Origin: Tetrahymena elliotti 4EA
Lineage: Eukaryota > Ciliophora > Oligohymenophorea > Hymenostomatida > Tetrahymenidae
Assembly: GCA_000231825.2 (NCBI GenBank)
Contig: JH720307.1
Coordinates: 370,389 to 434,388 of the forward strand
Length of the DNA: 64,000 nucleotides
Direction: 5' to 3'
Notes under the pieces: generated by a model
The model's database searches: none
The model's input: only the letters and a program-made list of their open reading frames with translations
What the model was told of the DNA's origin: nothing
Shown here: positions 38,144 through 50,417 of the stretch, one piece after another
Layout of the letters: each line of letters begins with the position of its first letter
Numbering within the stretch: position 1 is the stretch's first letter
Made by a program: the position numbers and the translations under genes

Positions 38144-38887
38144 TCAGTAGTATCTCCTTTTTATAAAGTACTTTGAAGCTTGTGATTATTTTTATTATTG
38201 TTAAGTTAAAAAATTGTAGTTTTAGCAATCTTCTATGCTTTTTTTAACAAATAAATTAATATCGAAAGGTGTAATCTCTGATTTTATAAAATATCTCGAA
38301 GGTGAATATGCTGTTTTTTTCCCTAAAACAGAAGCTGCTTAATTTCTTTTTTATTACTAGCTTCTTGTTTTAAGTATAGGTATAGGATCTTTAATAGTAA
38401 ATTAGCTATATCTATCTCTCTAAAGACTAGAAGATTATCTAGATCTATTATTTTCAAGAAACATACTTTGATTTAGACTAACATCAACATAATTGCGGTT
38501 ATTAATATTATGTTAGCTTTCTTCAGTGTTTCTTCTTGTTTCATATTAACTCAATTTTATTTCTGGTAATTATGGAACAGATCCCCTTGAATTGGTTATA
38601 GAAATATCCTACTTATTCATTTTTACAATTTTTCTTAAGATAACATCTTCTATTGGCATGACATCTTTTATGTGTTTTATTTTAATAATCAATTTATCCT
38701 ATTCTTAGTAATTATTTATATTTTCATAAGAACCCGCATGATAAAATCCAAAATTTTTAACATCCTTCAGCATGATATGATCATTAGAAATCGAATAGAG
38801 TATTCCTTCATATCTAATATCAAATTAACTAACAATTGATATCCTTTATCCTTTATTAGCCATTAAATTTGAAATAAATTCTATCAT
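38144..38887 (-). CDS. LSM14/Scd6-like RNA-binding protein
   Basis: 247 residues in one exon, ATG at 38887. A second in-frame Met nine codons on (MANKGQRIS) is the other possible start. Residues about 10-90 form an LSM14-type Sm domain (GQRISIVSQFDIRYEGILYS; VKNFGFYH; LIIKIKHIKDVMP), matching Scd6/Tral/LSM14 in which the second half carries the conserved FG. The rest is Ser/Asn/Arg/Gln-rich and disordered. A PFDINLFVKK segment near residue 205 resembles the family's FDF motif, which binds the DEAD-box helicase Dhh1/DDX6. Known members control mRNA translation and decay in P-bodies. There is no clear RGG region, so the protein is shorter than typical members. Confidence 0.82.
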
Positions 38888-39500
38888 GATTTTTTTCAGC
38901 TAGTTTCTCTTTTTCTTCTTGTTTTTTTACAAAATAATAAATAACTAACAAAAATATTCTTACATATATTTTCAAGATGTGTTTTTAGGTGTTATTTGTT
39001 TGTTTATGTTTTGAAATACTAATTCAAAATCTACAAAATATTACTTACAATCTATAAATTTTACTGAAATGACTCAAATCGATACTGAATTATTTACCAC
39101 ACAAACTTAACAAACCTTCAGTAATTAATTTTTATCACCATTCCTTCAATATTAATCATATATACATTTTCCTTGCTAATATGTAAGTAAGAAAATTGGG
39201 AATTGATTGATGATTGGGTAAGTTTGTTAAATAGCAAGAGTGAGTATCTTCTGAAAATTTGTATTTGAAGTTGCTAATTTTATTTTTCTTTAAATTCCTG
39301 ATTTATTTTTATCCTAATTCATCATAAATTCTCATAAAATAAAATAACTCGATTTTGATCTGATATTTGTCTACTTATTTCTAACTTTTCTGATCAATTT
39401 TCAATTAACACGCAAACACAAAATTAATAAATGGCAATATATTTTTCTCTAAAAAGAAATTTTTTAATAAATATAAACTATTATAAAAATACAATTAATT
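38888..39500. other. AT-rich intergenic region
   Basis: 0.6 kb upstream of the LSM14-like gene and downstream of the DCC gene. A short GA-rich stretch near 39190-39250 is the only less AT-rich part. No coding frame. Confidence 0.5.
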
Positions 39501-39932
39501 TCATTTTTTTTTAGGAATTTGACATTGGCCATTTTCACAGGGTTTATTACCCGCTAATCTAGCAAATTTACTACTTAGAGGATGTCTATTTTTGGCAAAT
39601 AATAAATATGCTTTATCTGAAAAAAATCTAACTCCTCTCCAGCGCATAGGAGCTGCTAACCAGCCCAAACCTACAGCAGCCCAAGAATAATAATATGCAT
39701 CTATCCCTTTAACTATTTCTCCATTGTTAAGTTTTGCATGAAGTATCTAATCAAGCTATTCCTTAGTTATATCTTCTCTTGGTGGCTTAAATTCAGGATG
39801 ATGTATATCTTATAATTATAAATTATTTTATTTATCCCTACTTTTAAGCCAATTCATTTCTTTTGTGCATAAATAACACTTGCCATCAATATACAATGTT
39901 ACAGGAAAGTGACCACAAGATTATTTACTCAT
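39501..39932 (-). CDS. DCC-family thiol-disulfide oxidoreductase-like protein
   Basis: 143 residues, one exon. It begins CGHFPVTLYIDGKCYLCTKEMNWLKSRDK: the DGxCxxC of the DCC (DUF393) family, where the two cysteines (CYLC) form the presumed redox centre next to the N-terminal strand. QDIHHPEF and then DAYYYSWAAVGLGWLAAPMRW match the family's next blocks (DI...; A.R..W..VG.GWL). The length is typical of single-domain members. A basic, Cys-containing C-terminus (CENGQC) follows. DCC proteins occur in bacteria, plastids and mitochondria of eukaryotes; whether this one is organellar is not clear, because no strong N-terminal targeting peptide is seen. Confidence 0.83.
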
Positions 39933-40809
39933 ATTAATTTTCTCCAATAAACCTTTACTATGTTTTCTTTAAATTTTAATTATTTATAAATTTATTATTT
40001 ATTCATATATACTCATAGAGATTCGATAAACTCAATTCAATATAGCTTCACTTAACTTCAAGAACTTTCTCTTTTATATTATATTAAAGTAGATGGAAGA
40101 AAAATAACTACTTTGTCATGAAATTTATTTAAAATCTTATCTAAAATGTTAATAAAATTATTTCTTCTAATATTACTAAGGATTTTTATTTAAACATTAA
40201 AAAATATTTTTTCAAATTTCTTTTTTAACTTTCTCAGTCGCACCAAAAGGTAAAGAATAATCAGAATACCTCTTTGAGATGATACTTTATGACAAATTTG
40301 CATTTAGATAATTCACCATTCAACTTGAATAAGTTTAAAGTAAGAGTCAAATTGACAAATGTATTTTCATCACCACATTAGTTTTACTATTTATCAAATA
40401 TTTGAAGCGGATAGTTTGCTACACTAGATTTTATATAATTTAAAATTCATTAAAAAATTAAAAAATAAGAAGCTCTTATGATGTAAATTTAATGTAACAA
40501 GTGATTTTGTTGCAATTTTTGAAAGATAAAATATACCAAATTAATTTTATATACATAAGTAAATAATAAATATAGAATATACAATTTTAATTGAATAAAT
40601 TAAACAATAGTTTATTGTTTTTAAATAAGGGTTGATGTTATTAATATAAATAATCTGGTTATTTTGATTGGAATTAAGTGAGCTTTACTCTTAATAATTG
40701 TTATTATATTTTAGAGAGAAAAGTTTTATTGTTTTATTTATTTAATAATTAGTTTTTAGTTAAAAGTAAATTTATTGTTACTATATTTTCATTTAGATTT
40801 GTTTTTTTT
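39933..40809. other. AT-rich intergenic region
   Basis: 0.9 kb between the DCC gene and the 3' end of the kinase-LRR gene. Long A/T runs and no coding-quality frame. Confidence 0.5.
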
Positions 40810-43800
40810 TCATGCACTTACTGTTATTTTTACATCTGAAATTTAGTTAGATAATCTATTTTCTATTGAAAAGGCTTTATCATCACTAATTGAGTTCCTT
40901 TTTATAATTGTTTGGATAAATTTTATTTTTATTTATTAAAAACTTTACTTTGGACAAACTAAATAAAATTTGTCTAATTGTTCATAGTCTTCTGACTGCT
41001 CACAAATGAATTCAATATCATCTTCAGTGATCTATGTACATTATGATAGACTGATTGTTAATCTCTTCAAGTTTTTTAAATTAAATAGAAATGAAACAAG
41101 CTCATCGAAATCGCTATCATTGATTTGTACTCTAAATAATTATGAAATGGTTAAATATTTTTGAAATCAATTATTATATTGATTACTTTGCTAAAGAAAG
41201 ATTTAAAGACTCTAAGTTTTTGTTATGTATTTCTTACAAAAAATTATTTATGGCAGAAAGGGTTACATTTTGAGAACTATTTTATAAAAAGTTAATTTAC
41301 CATTTTATTAAATTAAATTAATTCTTACCTAGAAACATCAAGAGATATTTCTTATAAATTTGTTTTATTTTAAAGAGCATTTTAGATAGCAAAAATGGAA
41401 TTATCTGTTAAATTAGAATTTCCTCCGATTGCCAAGAATAGTTTTTTAATGTTCACAAGCTCATTAATTTTTTAAGAGAGCAGGAAAACATTTTAATCAC
41501 TTATTTGATTTCTATTATGTTTTCAAATTGAAATTAAAATCAATCTCTATTAAAAATAAATTTTACGATAAATAGGCCTTAAAATTATCAACTTCAGGAT
41601 TCAATTTAACTAGTTCATTTAAGTAACTAATTGAAATATTTTTGTTTATTCTACATTTTTCTAAGCTTTTGTTTCTTTTTATTTCTCTTATCTTTTGTCT
41701 TGAAGAGTCTTTTAAATCATTTAAGTCTATCTTTTCAGCTTTCTTAGAACTTTAGTTACTACCATTTCCAGAGCTGTTGCTACTTGAAATATCGTTTGTG
41801 CTGTTAACTTCATCAGTATTTTTATACATTGCTTCAACTTACTGAATTTTTTCAGAATTACAAACAAATACACTTTTTGAAGATTTAAAATCTGGTTATG
41901 AAAGTCTTTGCTAATTGCTATTATAGTTGCTTTGTAAGATTTATTAATTCATTTCTGATTAATTGCTTCTTAGTAATGGTTTCTAGAACTATTGTATTTA
42001 GTATCCTAATGGTTGAGACATTTATTAATTTTGAGATGAAAGAAGTTAATTTTAGCTATTTAAAAAGAAAAAAAATTGCATTTATTGAATTCAAAATAAA
42101 AAAAAACTGAGGCATAAAAGGTAAATTTCTTTGTTACTTAATAGAAGAGTTTTAATTTCTGTATGAAGATTAATATTTTTTTGGAATAGTAATAGTATTT
42201 TGATTATATTACTAGCTTATTGATTGATTAGATCTTTCTTGAGTTGAAATCTTAAGCTGGCTGAAGTTGATGCTATCTTCATTTGACTCCTGGCTGTTCA
42301 ATAGATTAAATTACTTTTGTTAATACTCTTAGTACTCTTCTTCTTGGATCTGATTCCCAAGATTCTCTTTGAAGCTTAGGTTCTCTAAATTAGGATGGGC
42401 TGTGTTAATAATTCTCAATGCTTCTTCTAATTTCATACGAGAAGTTTTGCTGTAGTGAAGAAAACCTGCAATAATTTTGTCTATTACACCATCCTAGTAT
42501 TCTTTCTGATAGATATAGCTTTTGAATAATTTATTTATTTTCCAATCATGATCACTTTAATCTGCTTCTGAGCTTATAGTTCTTATCTCTCTAAATGTGG
42601 GTCCTGTGCATCTATTTCATAATAATGCGATAGAAAAATTTAAAAAGAGTCGAGAGAAGTTTTTATTTATTTTTCCACATCATATGAAAATGTATATTAC
42701 AAATTAATTTTGAAAACACCCCCAATAATAAATCTAAAACGAATTAGAGGAAATAATTAATCAATTTTTTTATCTATCTATCAACCTATTTATCTATCTA
42801 TCTAACAGCATTAAATTAATTATTTTATGCTTTCTCATAATTCAAAAATTTTCTATCTATTTTATTGGATGATAAGTGATAAAATTTATGAATGAAATTT
42901 AATATTTTATAAAATTGAGTATTTCCAAATTAATCAGATTTCTATCCAATTTCGCTGGATTTTATTTTATTTTTCTATGGTTGGTTGATTTAAAACTAAA
43001 ATAAATTATTTAATTCAGGATATCATTCCAAGCTATTTTTCAAAAAATTTCAATGCATTTTGGTAAAATTTTTATGATTTTAAAAAGTTTTTTTAGCTGA
43101 TTTTTAGATTTTAGTTTTCCTAATTAATTATTTAAGACTGTTTATAAATTATTTTGTTGGATTGTATCAGCTTGTTTTTTTTATATTCATAAACAGGGAT
43201 CTTACTTAATTTCGTTTTTTTATACAAAAAAATGGAAAAGTAGAAAATTTAAAAGAATTAATTTTCTACCTTAATAACATCATGCCCAATGAGTAAATAT
43301 CTGCAATAAAATAATTAAATTTCATATTAGATGAGATTAAATTTTCATTTTACAATTCTGGTGCTTAATATCCAGGTGTAAAATAAGTATTATCTCTTAA
43401 AGTAGTAGAATGTTAGTGATTAAGTTACTAAGCACTTCCCCAATCAGTCAAAACATATTCGTTTTACTATCTTATTAACACATTTTCTGGTTTTAAATCT
43501 GAATGAACAAGACCTAATCTGTGAGCATAAATCAAAGCAGAAATCATCTGCTTTGCAAAAATTAATATTTCATAGTGAGAAAGCTTCTGTTTTTGCTAAA
43601 GAATTTTTTCTAAAGAGCCTAAAGGACAATATTCCATAGCTATATATATGCAATTTCCTCTTTAAAAATTTGAGTAAATCTTTATAATATTCTTGATATT
43701 TGGGTTTTCATCATTCAATTTTTTAATGCAATTAGCTTCTTGTGTTAAGAAATTTAATGTAGAAGGATCATCGCTTTTCATTTTTTTAACAACTATTGGC

Positions 43801-44228
43801 TATTAAGTGAGATTGCATTAAGTAACGAATATTTAAGAGAATCCTCCTCTTGCAATCAAAGTTAATTAGTCTTCAGTAAAATTGTCATTGAAAATAGCAG
43901 TTCCTATCATCTTACAATATTAATTTCCCTAATAATTATATGATTCGCTAGTTAAATTGCAAATGCTTGATTAACAACGGCCTTCTTTTAAAGTAGAAAA
44001 ATCAATTGGAAGGGTAAATGGTTTATTCTATACCCTGAATCCGAATATATTTATCTTCTCCTAATTCTTAGATTTTTTTCTAAATTTTTGTTTTTGAGTT
44101 TGATTTATAATTTATAAGAAAATTTTCTATAAAAATGTGATAAATGTGAAGTTATTAATATCCTTCAAATGAACATAGATAAGCGAAATTGTTATAATAA
44201 ACTAATTTGCAAATTGCTTGCTCTTCAT
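40810..44228 (-). CDS. Protein kinase with C-terminal leucine-rich region
   Basis: About 838 residues in six exons. The ATG at 44228 opens a basic N-terminus, then a protein kinase domain: the Gly loop LIARGGFSQIF, the lysine IVVKK, the catalytic loop HSDLKPENVLI, DWGSA in place of DFG, TPGYQAPE and DIYSLGMMLLR. A 658-bp intron (42612-43269) interrupts it after LGMMLLR and joins exactly to CTGPTFREIR. A Q/S-rich linker follows (with an 82-bp intron near 42040-42118). A leucine-rich repeat-like half comes last (SIFAIQNALQNKTNLQEISLDVS; NLKNLKRLTISLSQCTQ). Kinase-LRR proteins of this layout are a ciliate theme. The His-Ser-Asp and Asp-Trp-Gly substitutions keep the catalytic aspartates, so activity is possible. 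Targets are unknown. Confidence 0.8.
42612..43269 (-). other. Long intron in kinase gene with TATC microsatellite
   Basis: The donor GTAGAA and acceptor AAATAG restore the kinase frame exactly. It is 658 bp where typical introns here are 50-100. It contains a (TATC)n-like tract at about 42771-42806 and the long AT-rich interior expected of intron DNA. Confidence 0.65.
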
Positions 44229-44839
44229 TCTTATACTTATTGATGGGTAAAATCAGAATAATCTTCAATACTCAGCAGGCAAAGTTTTCCTGATAAAAAA
44301 ATTTAGTTAGATAGCAAAAGCTAACATGTAAAAGATATGGTATTCATACCAAGTTAATAGCAATGATTTCGGATTTAAGATTTTTAAAAATAAGAAATCA
44401 TAGTGATAAATCTTATTTTTAAATAAAATAACAAAATCAACAGGCAGTTAAACTGAATCTTTAAAACATTTATTTTTGCAACAAATTCTTAAATTCAAGT
44501 AAATAAAGGTTGAAGGTTATATTGGTGGGGTGTATAACTAAAAATAAGATATTAAGTAGGATAGATTAAAGTTAATTTCTGTTAATTTCTATTTTATTTT
44601 ATTCAATATTCTAGCAAAATAAAATGGCCAAAGTGGGATGGGTTTATTAAACTTAAATTGATTTTTTACTTAAAATTTTGTTCAGTGCTGTCTTTATGAT
44701 ATTAACTTTGTTAAAAGAGACAAACTCATTTTTTATTGAATAAATTTAATCTTTATTTTGTTTTAATATTTTTTATAAATTTCTTAGTTATCAAATTTTT
44801 AGCGGAATATATATTTACAAAAAAAACATATTAGGGAAA
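44229..44839. other. Divergent promoter region, AT-rich
   Basis: 0.6 kb between the divergent kinase and coiled-coil genes. Nothing coding and no repeat. Confidence 0.5.
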
Positions 44840-45836
44840 ATGGATATCAACGAATTAACTAAGCAAGTTAGTTAGAACTTAAAGGAAAACATCTCATTAC
44901 GTAAAGAAATTAAAGAGGGATTTAATTCATGGAAAAGAAAGCTATTTGGTTCAAAAAAAGAAGAAAGTGGGTCAAATGAAAACAATCAAATTGCACAAAA
45001 TGAGACAGAACCTTAAAAATAATTTTAATTTACTGATTTGCAAAAAAATTTAGATGTAAATAATTTAACTAAGTAGTAATTAGAATCTTTAGAAAAGCTG
45101 AATGAAGTATTGTAATAATCCATATAAAATAAGATAAGTGTTAGTAAATTATTATTTATTTTTCAAATTAAGTAATTAATCAATTTAACATTTTCTAAAA
45201 ATTAGGTTTTAAGACTCTTTAGAAATGGTATTTAGTATTAATGAACGAACCTTCAATAGGGATGTACTACATTTAAGATCACAATAAGAATGTTGTTGAA
45301 AATAATGTTGAAGATAAGGTAAATATTTTTATTATTTACTTATTATCATAAAAATTTAGCATAAAATAAACGATTTTCTAATCTCAATCAGTTTAAATGG
45401 TGAGATCAACATAATATAAATAGAAGTGTATTTTTAAATAAACAATCAATACTTTATAATTTCTTTTCAACTGACTCTTCTAAAAATTGGGAAAGGAAAG
45501 ATAATTTTAATTTAAATAATACAATTCGCCTAAAATATAAAGTACTTAAACATTTTCTACCCCCAGATTTAGTTATCATTTTTAAAAGATATAATAGATC
45601 TGTATTATTTAATTTATAAAAAAAATAAATATAAGTGTATTGATTGTTACTAACCACCAATTAATACTTATTTTATTTCAAAATAGAAAGAGCTGTAAAA
45701 ATTCAATAGAAAGCTCCAATATACAACAGAATAACTTTATAATACGAAAAAGGAATTAAAGGAAATATCTAAACTTAATGGAGAATGGTCTAATAATATG
45801 TCTGAGTATATCAATAGATTAGGCAAAGCCTTATGA
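44840..45836 (+). CDS. Small coiled-coil protein, unknown
   Basis: About 187 residues in three exons. ATG at 44840; the first exon is Lys/Gln/Asn/Glu-rich and ends near 45138. A 68-bp intron then leads into a short segment (FKTLQKWYLVLMNEPSIGMYYIQDHNK). After an unusually long second intron (about 366 bp, 45320-45685), a heptad-rich region (KELQKFNRKLQYTTEQLYNTKKELKEIS) runs to TGA at 45834-45836. Frames join exactly at both junctions. No known domain. Shape and size suit a small scaffold or adaptor, but this is not established. Confidence 0.6.
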
Positions 45837-46492
45837 ATTTTATTATTGTTATTGTATCTTAATAAATGTTTTAATTTTAGACCTTTAAAGTGTACCTCAA
45901 AAAAGATAATCAATTTATTACTCTTTAATTTTTATTTCTAAAAAAATAAATTTCTTTCTCAGGTTTTAAATAAAATAGAGTTTTTAGTTTTAAAGAAAGA
46001 TTATTACATAATTAATATCTATGAAATCTATCTATCTTATGATTAATATTTTGCAACTAATTGTTAAGATAAAAGAATATATTAATATTATATTTTATAA
46101 TTTATTTAAATAATATTGAAAAACCCACTTTCTAAAATTAAAAAAATATCTCTTATTTTTTTATATTTAACTCTGTTCGTGAGAGAGAGTTTTTATTACT
46201 CAAACTATTTTTTTTATTTGTATTATATATGTTAATATGGTTAATTCTTGATCTTAAAACTATTATTGAGTAATATTTGAATTGAGTTATTTAAATTTAC
46301 ATAACTTGTGTGAAATCAATGTAATAATTATATCTCGTTAGTAATTATAATATTTATTATTAGTTCAGCACTATCTTTTATTTTAATTTAATTAAGTATT
46401 GCTTACTTACAATTTGATAAAAAATTTTAAGTTTTTTTCAACTAAAATAAATTCATAAAGTTTTTTAAAAGTAACTATTTATTTTGATTGAA
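45837..46492. other. AT-rich intergenic region
   Basis: 0.66 kb between tandem plus-strand genes; presumed terminator of the first and promoter of the second. Contains T-rich runs; nothing coding. Confidence 0.5.
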
Positions 46493-48917
46493 ATGCAAGT
46501 AGAAGATAATTTACTAGCTAGAGGTGCCAATTATAGGAAGTAAAGACCAAAGACAGCTATAATAATGAAATAATTTAGAGTAGCAGGTTATCGTCCTAAA
46601 ACTCCTCTTCTAGCATGCTAAATATCAAGAGCCGATTGTACATGCTGCAGTAATAATTAAAATTCAACAATTTTAAAAATGATTATTGATAAATAAGTTA
46701 ATTATGCTTCGATAAAAAAAGAACTTAATTAAAAAATATTTAAAAAACATTTTTATAATAATAGATTAACTTGTTTATTCAAATTCTGTGATGTGTTTAG
46801 ATAATGCCTAGCTTTAATAGGATTGCTTTAAATCTTCTAATTACTAGAGTGGTAGAAAACTATCTACCTAAAGAGAGGAATTAAAAAGGGTTATAAGGAG
46901 TGGTAATAAGAAGAATCAATAAAAAGAACTATTATCATAGAAAGGTAAACGATTAGATCCTTATAGTTTTATCAATTAAAAATATGAAGAGATCATAAAA
47001 GAGTATGGTGAAGAAAATGAGAATACTAAATCAGATAACAAATAATCAGCTTTTTTAGAATTAGATATCCAGAAAGATTAGCAGATTATTCCTAATACTT
47101 TTTAATTAACTCAAAATTAAGATTATTAAATGTAAAGACCTTAGAGTCAAATTAATAACAGAAATGAAGTGTATTATCAATTTGGAAACTTTACAAAAAA
47201 GTAAAATAAAAATCAATAGGAGATGTCTTCTGTGTTTATATCAAAGGTAGTCGATGTTAAAAAATTAGAATAAAACCTGTATTACAGTCCTAGAGACAAA
47301 GCAATTAAATAGATATTAAGTAATGCTAAAATAAAATAAGGAATGCAAGAAACATAAGAAGTCTTTAGTTATTATGCAAATAACTACTTTTTAATCAATC
47401 AAAAAATGGAAAAAGATCGCTAATTGTATAAAAATTAAGAGGTAAATAATAATTCTGCATTAAAAATAAGCACTCTAAATGATAGCTAATTAAATTAATT
47501 ACCTATTTTGCTAGAGCTAGAGAGCTCTAGTTAAGAATAAACAAAAAAAAATAAAGCAACACTGAAAAATATTGTGAAAAAAAGTAAAGGAGTTTAGATG
47601 ACTAATGAACCTAAAATAGAAAATCCTCAAAATGTATTTTCGCCTATTCCTAATTTACTCAATAAATCACAATCATAAAGTGAAGAAAATAATGAGAAAG
47701 AAAAATCTATTAAAAGATAACCTTTAGGATATATTTAGATTAAAAAATAGCAAAAAAAAGATTTAAAAATAGATAGCCAAAAGTTAATGTATTCTATTCA
47801 AAGAAAAAATTCCATTTCAACTCCATAAAAATAACAAAGTTAAACCCAAAGAAGTTATCAGTAATTATCTTCAACTAATAGAGAATCTAGCAGGGGTAAC
47901 ATACTGCTAACTACAAATGAAACATTAAAAACAGAAGAAGACTAACTAAATACTCCATTAAAATAGAATAAAAAATAATATGTAAACGATTTCATTCGAT
48001 CTCCTTATTCAACAGAAGTAAATTCAATTCAATTCAACAAAGATTTTCTAAATATTTCATTATATTTTTCAAACTTAAATTATTTCTCAATCTTTCAAAT
48101 TAAAAATATTATCAGTCCATTAATTTTTTTACATTTTTACTTAAAAAAATGGACTTTTTTTGTTTAAAGTTTTTTTCCATGACTTTTTATTATTAGCCAT
48201 GTAATAAAATATTCAATTTTATTTGAAAGCTCAAAAAAATTTAAATAGATTTATTTTTATATTTTATCTAATAGTTTCCTTTAAAAGCTGTTGATAATAA
48301 TCTAATGTTTACTTAGCATACTCCATCTGTAGATTATTTATAATAGAGTTACTTAAAGAAAGCAATATCTAGCTATAGAGATTTCAATTCTTAAAGGACC
48401 TGGAGAATAGCTACTCAAGAAGATGATAATAATTAAAAGATAAACTTTTTGAAGACATAACCTAATCATTAAGCATAGAACCATTAGGAAATTATTAAAA
48501 TTAATAGAACAAAAAAAAAAGTGAGTGTAAATGGTTTGATATAATCATCTCACTTACTTAAAGGCGGGAATTAATTAATAAAAAATGGAACTTTTACTTC
48601 CAGAGAACAAAAGAGGGTATCCTTTAAATGAAAATAAGAAATTTAATAATTACTACAAATTAACGAGAAAAGAATTAAATGAATTAAAGTTTATAAGAAA
48701 TTACAAAAAATAAACAATTTACAAATAGATATATTTGATAAAAATAATGGGATAGAGAATATGAAACAATACAATTGTTATTTAAAAAAAACATTTATTT
48801 AAATGGATCCAATAAGTTAATCTTGATAGCTCGCTTGATGATTAAACAGAGAAAGAAAAATAAAGTTCTAGAATAAAAAAGCCTATTAATCTCAATTAGA
48901 TTTTTAATGCTATATGA
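46493..48917 (+). CDS. Q/N/K-rich protein with Cys-rich N-terminus, unknown
   Basis: About 617 residues in six exons. The ATG at 46493 opens a basic, Cys-containing start (CQISRADCTCC), then an intron (about 46645-46800) that restores frame at AQLQQDC. Exon 2 runs about 1.2 kb: a disordered region rich in Gln, Asn, Lys and Glu. Introns near 48020-48270, 48521-48563, 48690-48753 and 48772-48828 join PLKAVDNNLMF, AGINQQKMELLLPENKRGYPL, KEYETIQ and FSLDDQTEKEK in one continuous frame to TGA at 48915-48917. The exon-by-exon frame agreement argues that the small 3' exons are real. Function and family are unknown; the cysteine-rich start might bind metal. Confidence 0.55.
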
Positions 48918-49667
48918 CTTAATTTAGATATTCCAAAAGTTAATTTATCACAAACTAAAAAATTTCTTGTTATTATTATGTCATCTAAATGTATTATCTT
49001 CTATTTTTTATCTAATTCAAATCAATTTTTGCGCCATAAACTGCAGTTATGAATTCATTGGTTGGTTACATTAAGCATTAATTAGTTGTTGTTATAATAT
49101 ATAATTGCAGGAGTTTTAACATTTTTGAATCCATTTATTTTCTTGTTTAGTTAAAAATATAATTTATTATAGTGATGAACCTCAGTTAATACTTTTATTT
49201 GTTTTATTTAAAATTTGTTAAATTTCAATTACTACTTTCCTTTATTTCTTTGTTCAAATCCTTTGTTCATTTAATGAAAATTTAGTCCTTTATTGATTTT
49301 AGCTTCAAAGTCAGCTCTTTAATATCTAATTTCTTAGTATGGTTTACACAATAAGTTAAAATAGATAAACTCTGATTTTCTTTGTTTTTAATAAAGGAAA
49401 TTCGTAGCTTAATAGACTGATTAATTGAATGAGCGACTGACTGTTTGGGGGCTGTTTCTTATAATGTTAATTGAAAAAGGAAGGCGAAATATGAAAGTAA
49501 ATTAATAAATTAAAGGCTATTTCATTATTTAAACATAGAGAGAAATACAAAGGAAGAATAGTAGTAGTGATTGATATTTTATCACTTTGTAATTATTTTC
49601 AGATTATATCAAGCATTTTAAGTATTTTAGGCATCACTATATAATTGTAAATAAGGTATTATTTTAA
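48918..49667. other. AT-rich intergenic region between convergent genes
   Basis: 0.75 kb between the 3' ends of two convergent genes. AT-rich with no coding-quality frame. Confidence 0.5.
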
Positions 49668-50417
49668 TCAGTAAAAATTGTGGTATTTTTCAGAGCTGTA
49701 AACACCGCCCATTTCAGTTCCACTTTGGATGCAGTAGTCTTCCATTAAGAGATCATTTTCAGGTCTAGGGAAAAGGAAATTGGGACAGAAAGTAGGAGGG
49801 GTGAAAGGAGGAATTTTATATTTTCTTAAACTATATCTGTAGAAACCAACAAAGAAGAAGAGAACGCTAGCAGCAAGAACAAAAATAAATCCAAAAGAAA
49901 GACCAAAGTAGTTAGAGTCTTTGTTTTCAGGAGCAGGAGTAATAACTTTTTCATCTTCCTTTTATTCTTCAGTATCCTTTTTAGCTTCTTTATTATCTTC
50001 AGTATCCTTTTAAGCTTCTTTATTTTTTTCTGTGTCGTTTTTAGCTTCTTGGTTTTCTTCAGCTTCCTTTTTAGTGCCTTTATTATCTTCTTGAGGAATA
50101 ACAATAGTATCTTCTTTATTATTTTATTCAGGATTGGCTTGTTCATTCTTAGGTTTCTCAGGTTCAGTAGTATTTTATTATTCATCCTTAACAAGTTCTT
50201 CAACTCCTTTATTATCTGCAATAACTTTTTAATTATCAGTAGAATTATCATTTTATTATTAAGTATTTTGAGGAGGTTTTTGTTCATTTTCGCTTTAAGG
50301 TGAAACTTTGGTTTCTTGAAGTTCTTATTCAACTACAGTGTCTTCTAAGAATCTTGTTGCATTAATGTTGGCTATGCAAAGCATGACCAACATACTAACT
50401 AATAATAATTTATTCAT
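49668..50417 (-). CDS. Signal-peptide membrane protein with acidic repeats
   Basis: 249 residues, one exon. A signal peptide begins MNKLLLVSMLVMLCIA. An ectodomain of about 150 residues is Glu/Asn/Gln/Lys-rich and contains an imperfect 11-residue tandem repeat (NKEAKKDTEDN-like) that appears in DNA as a period of about 33 bp. A strong transmembrane helix (FGFIFVLAASVLFFFVGFY) follows, then a cytosolic tail of about 50 residues with aromatic and Pro residues (IPPFTPPTFCPNFLFPRPEN). Codons ending in C/G are more frequent than in its neighbours, as in highly expressed genes. A coat- or mucin-like surface protein is a reasonable guess. The large reverse-strand standard-code frames over this region are shadows. 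Confidence 0.78.
49945..50080 (-). repeat. 33-bp tandem repeat within coding sequence
   Basis: On the plus strand the phrase TTCAGTATCCTTTTTAGCTT recurs with a spacing of about 33 bases, four imperfect copies, encoding the DTEDNKEAKK-type units. Repeat number may vary between strains. Confidence 0.6.

Noticed and set aside
49826..50332. Lys/Leu-rich 168-residue frame on the minus strand
   Set aside because: It is the other frame of the acidic repeat gene; the acidic frame has a signal peptide, transmembrane helix and proper stop, while this one is a translation shadow of Glu/Lys codons.
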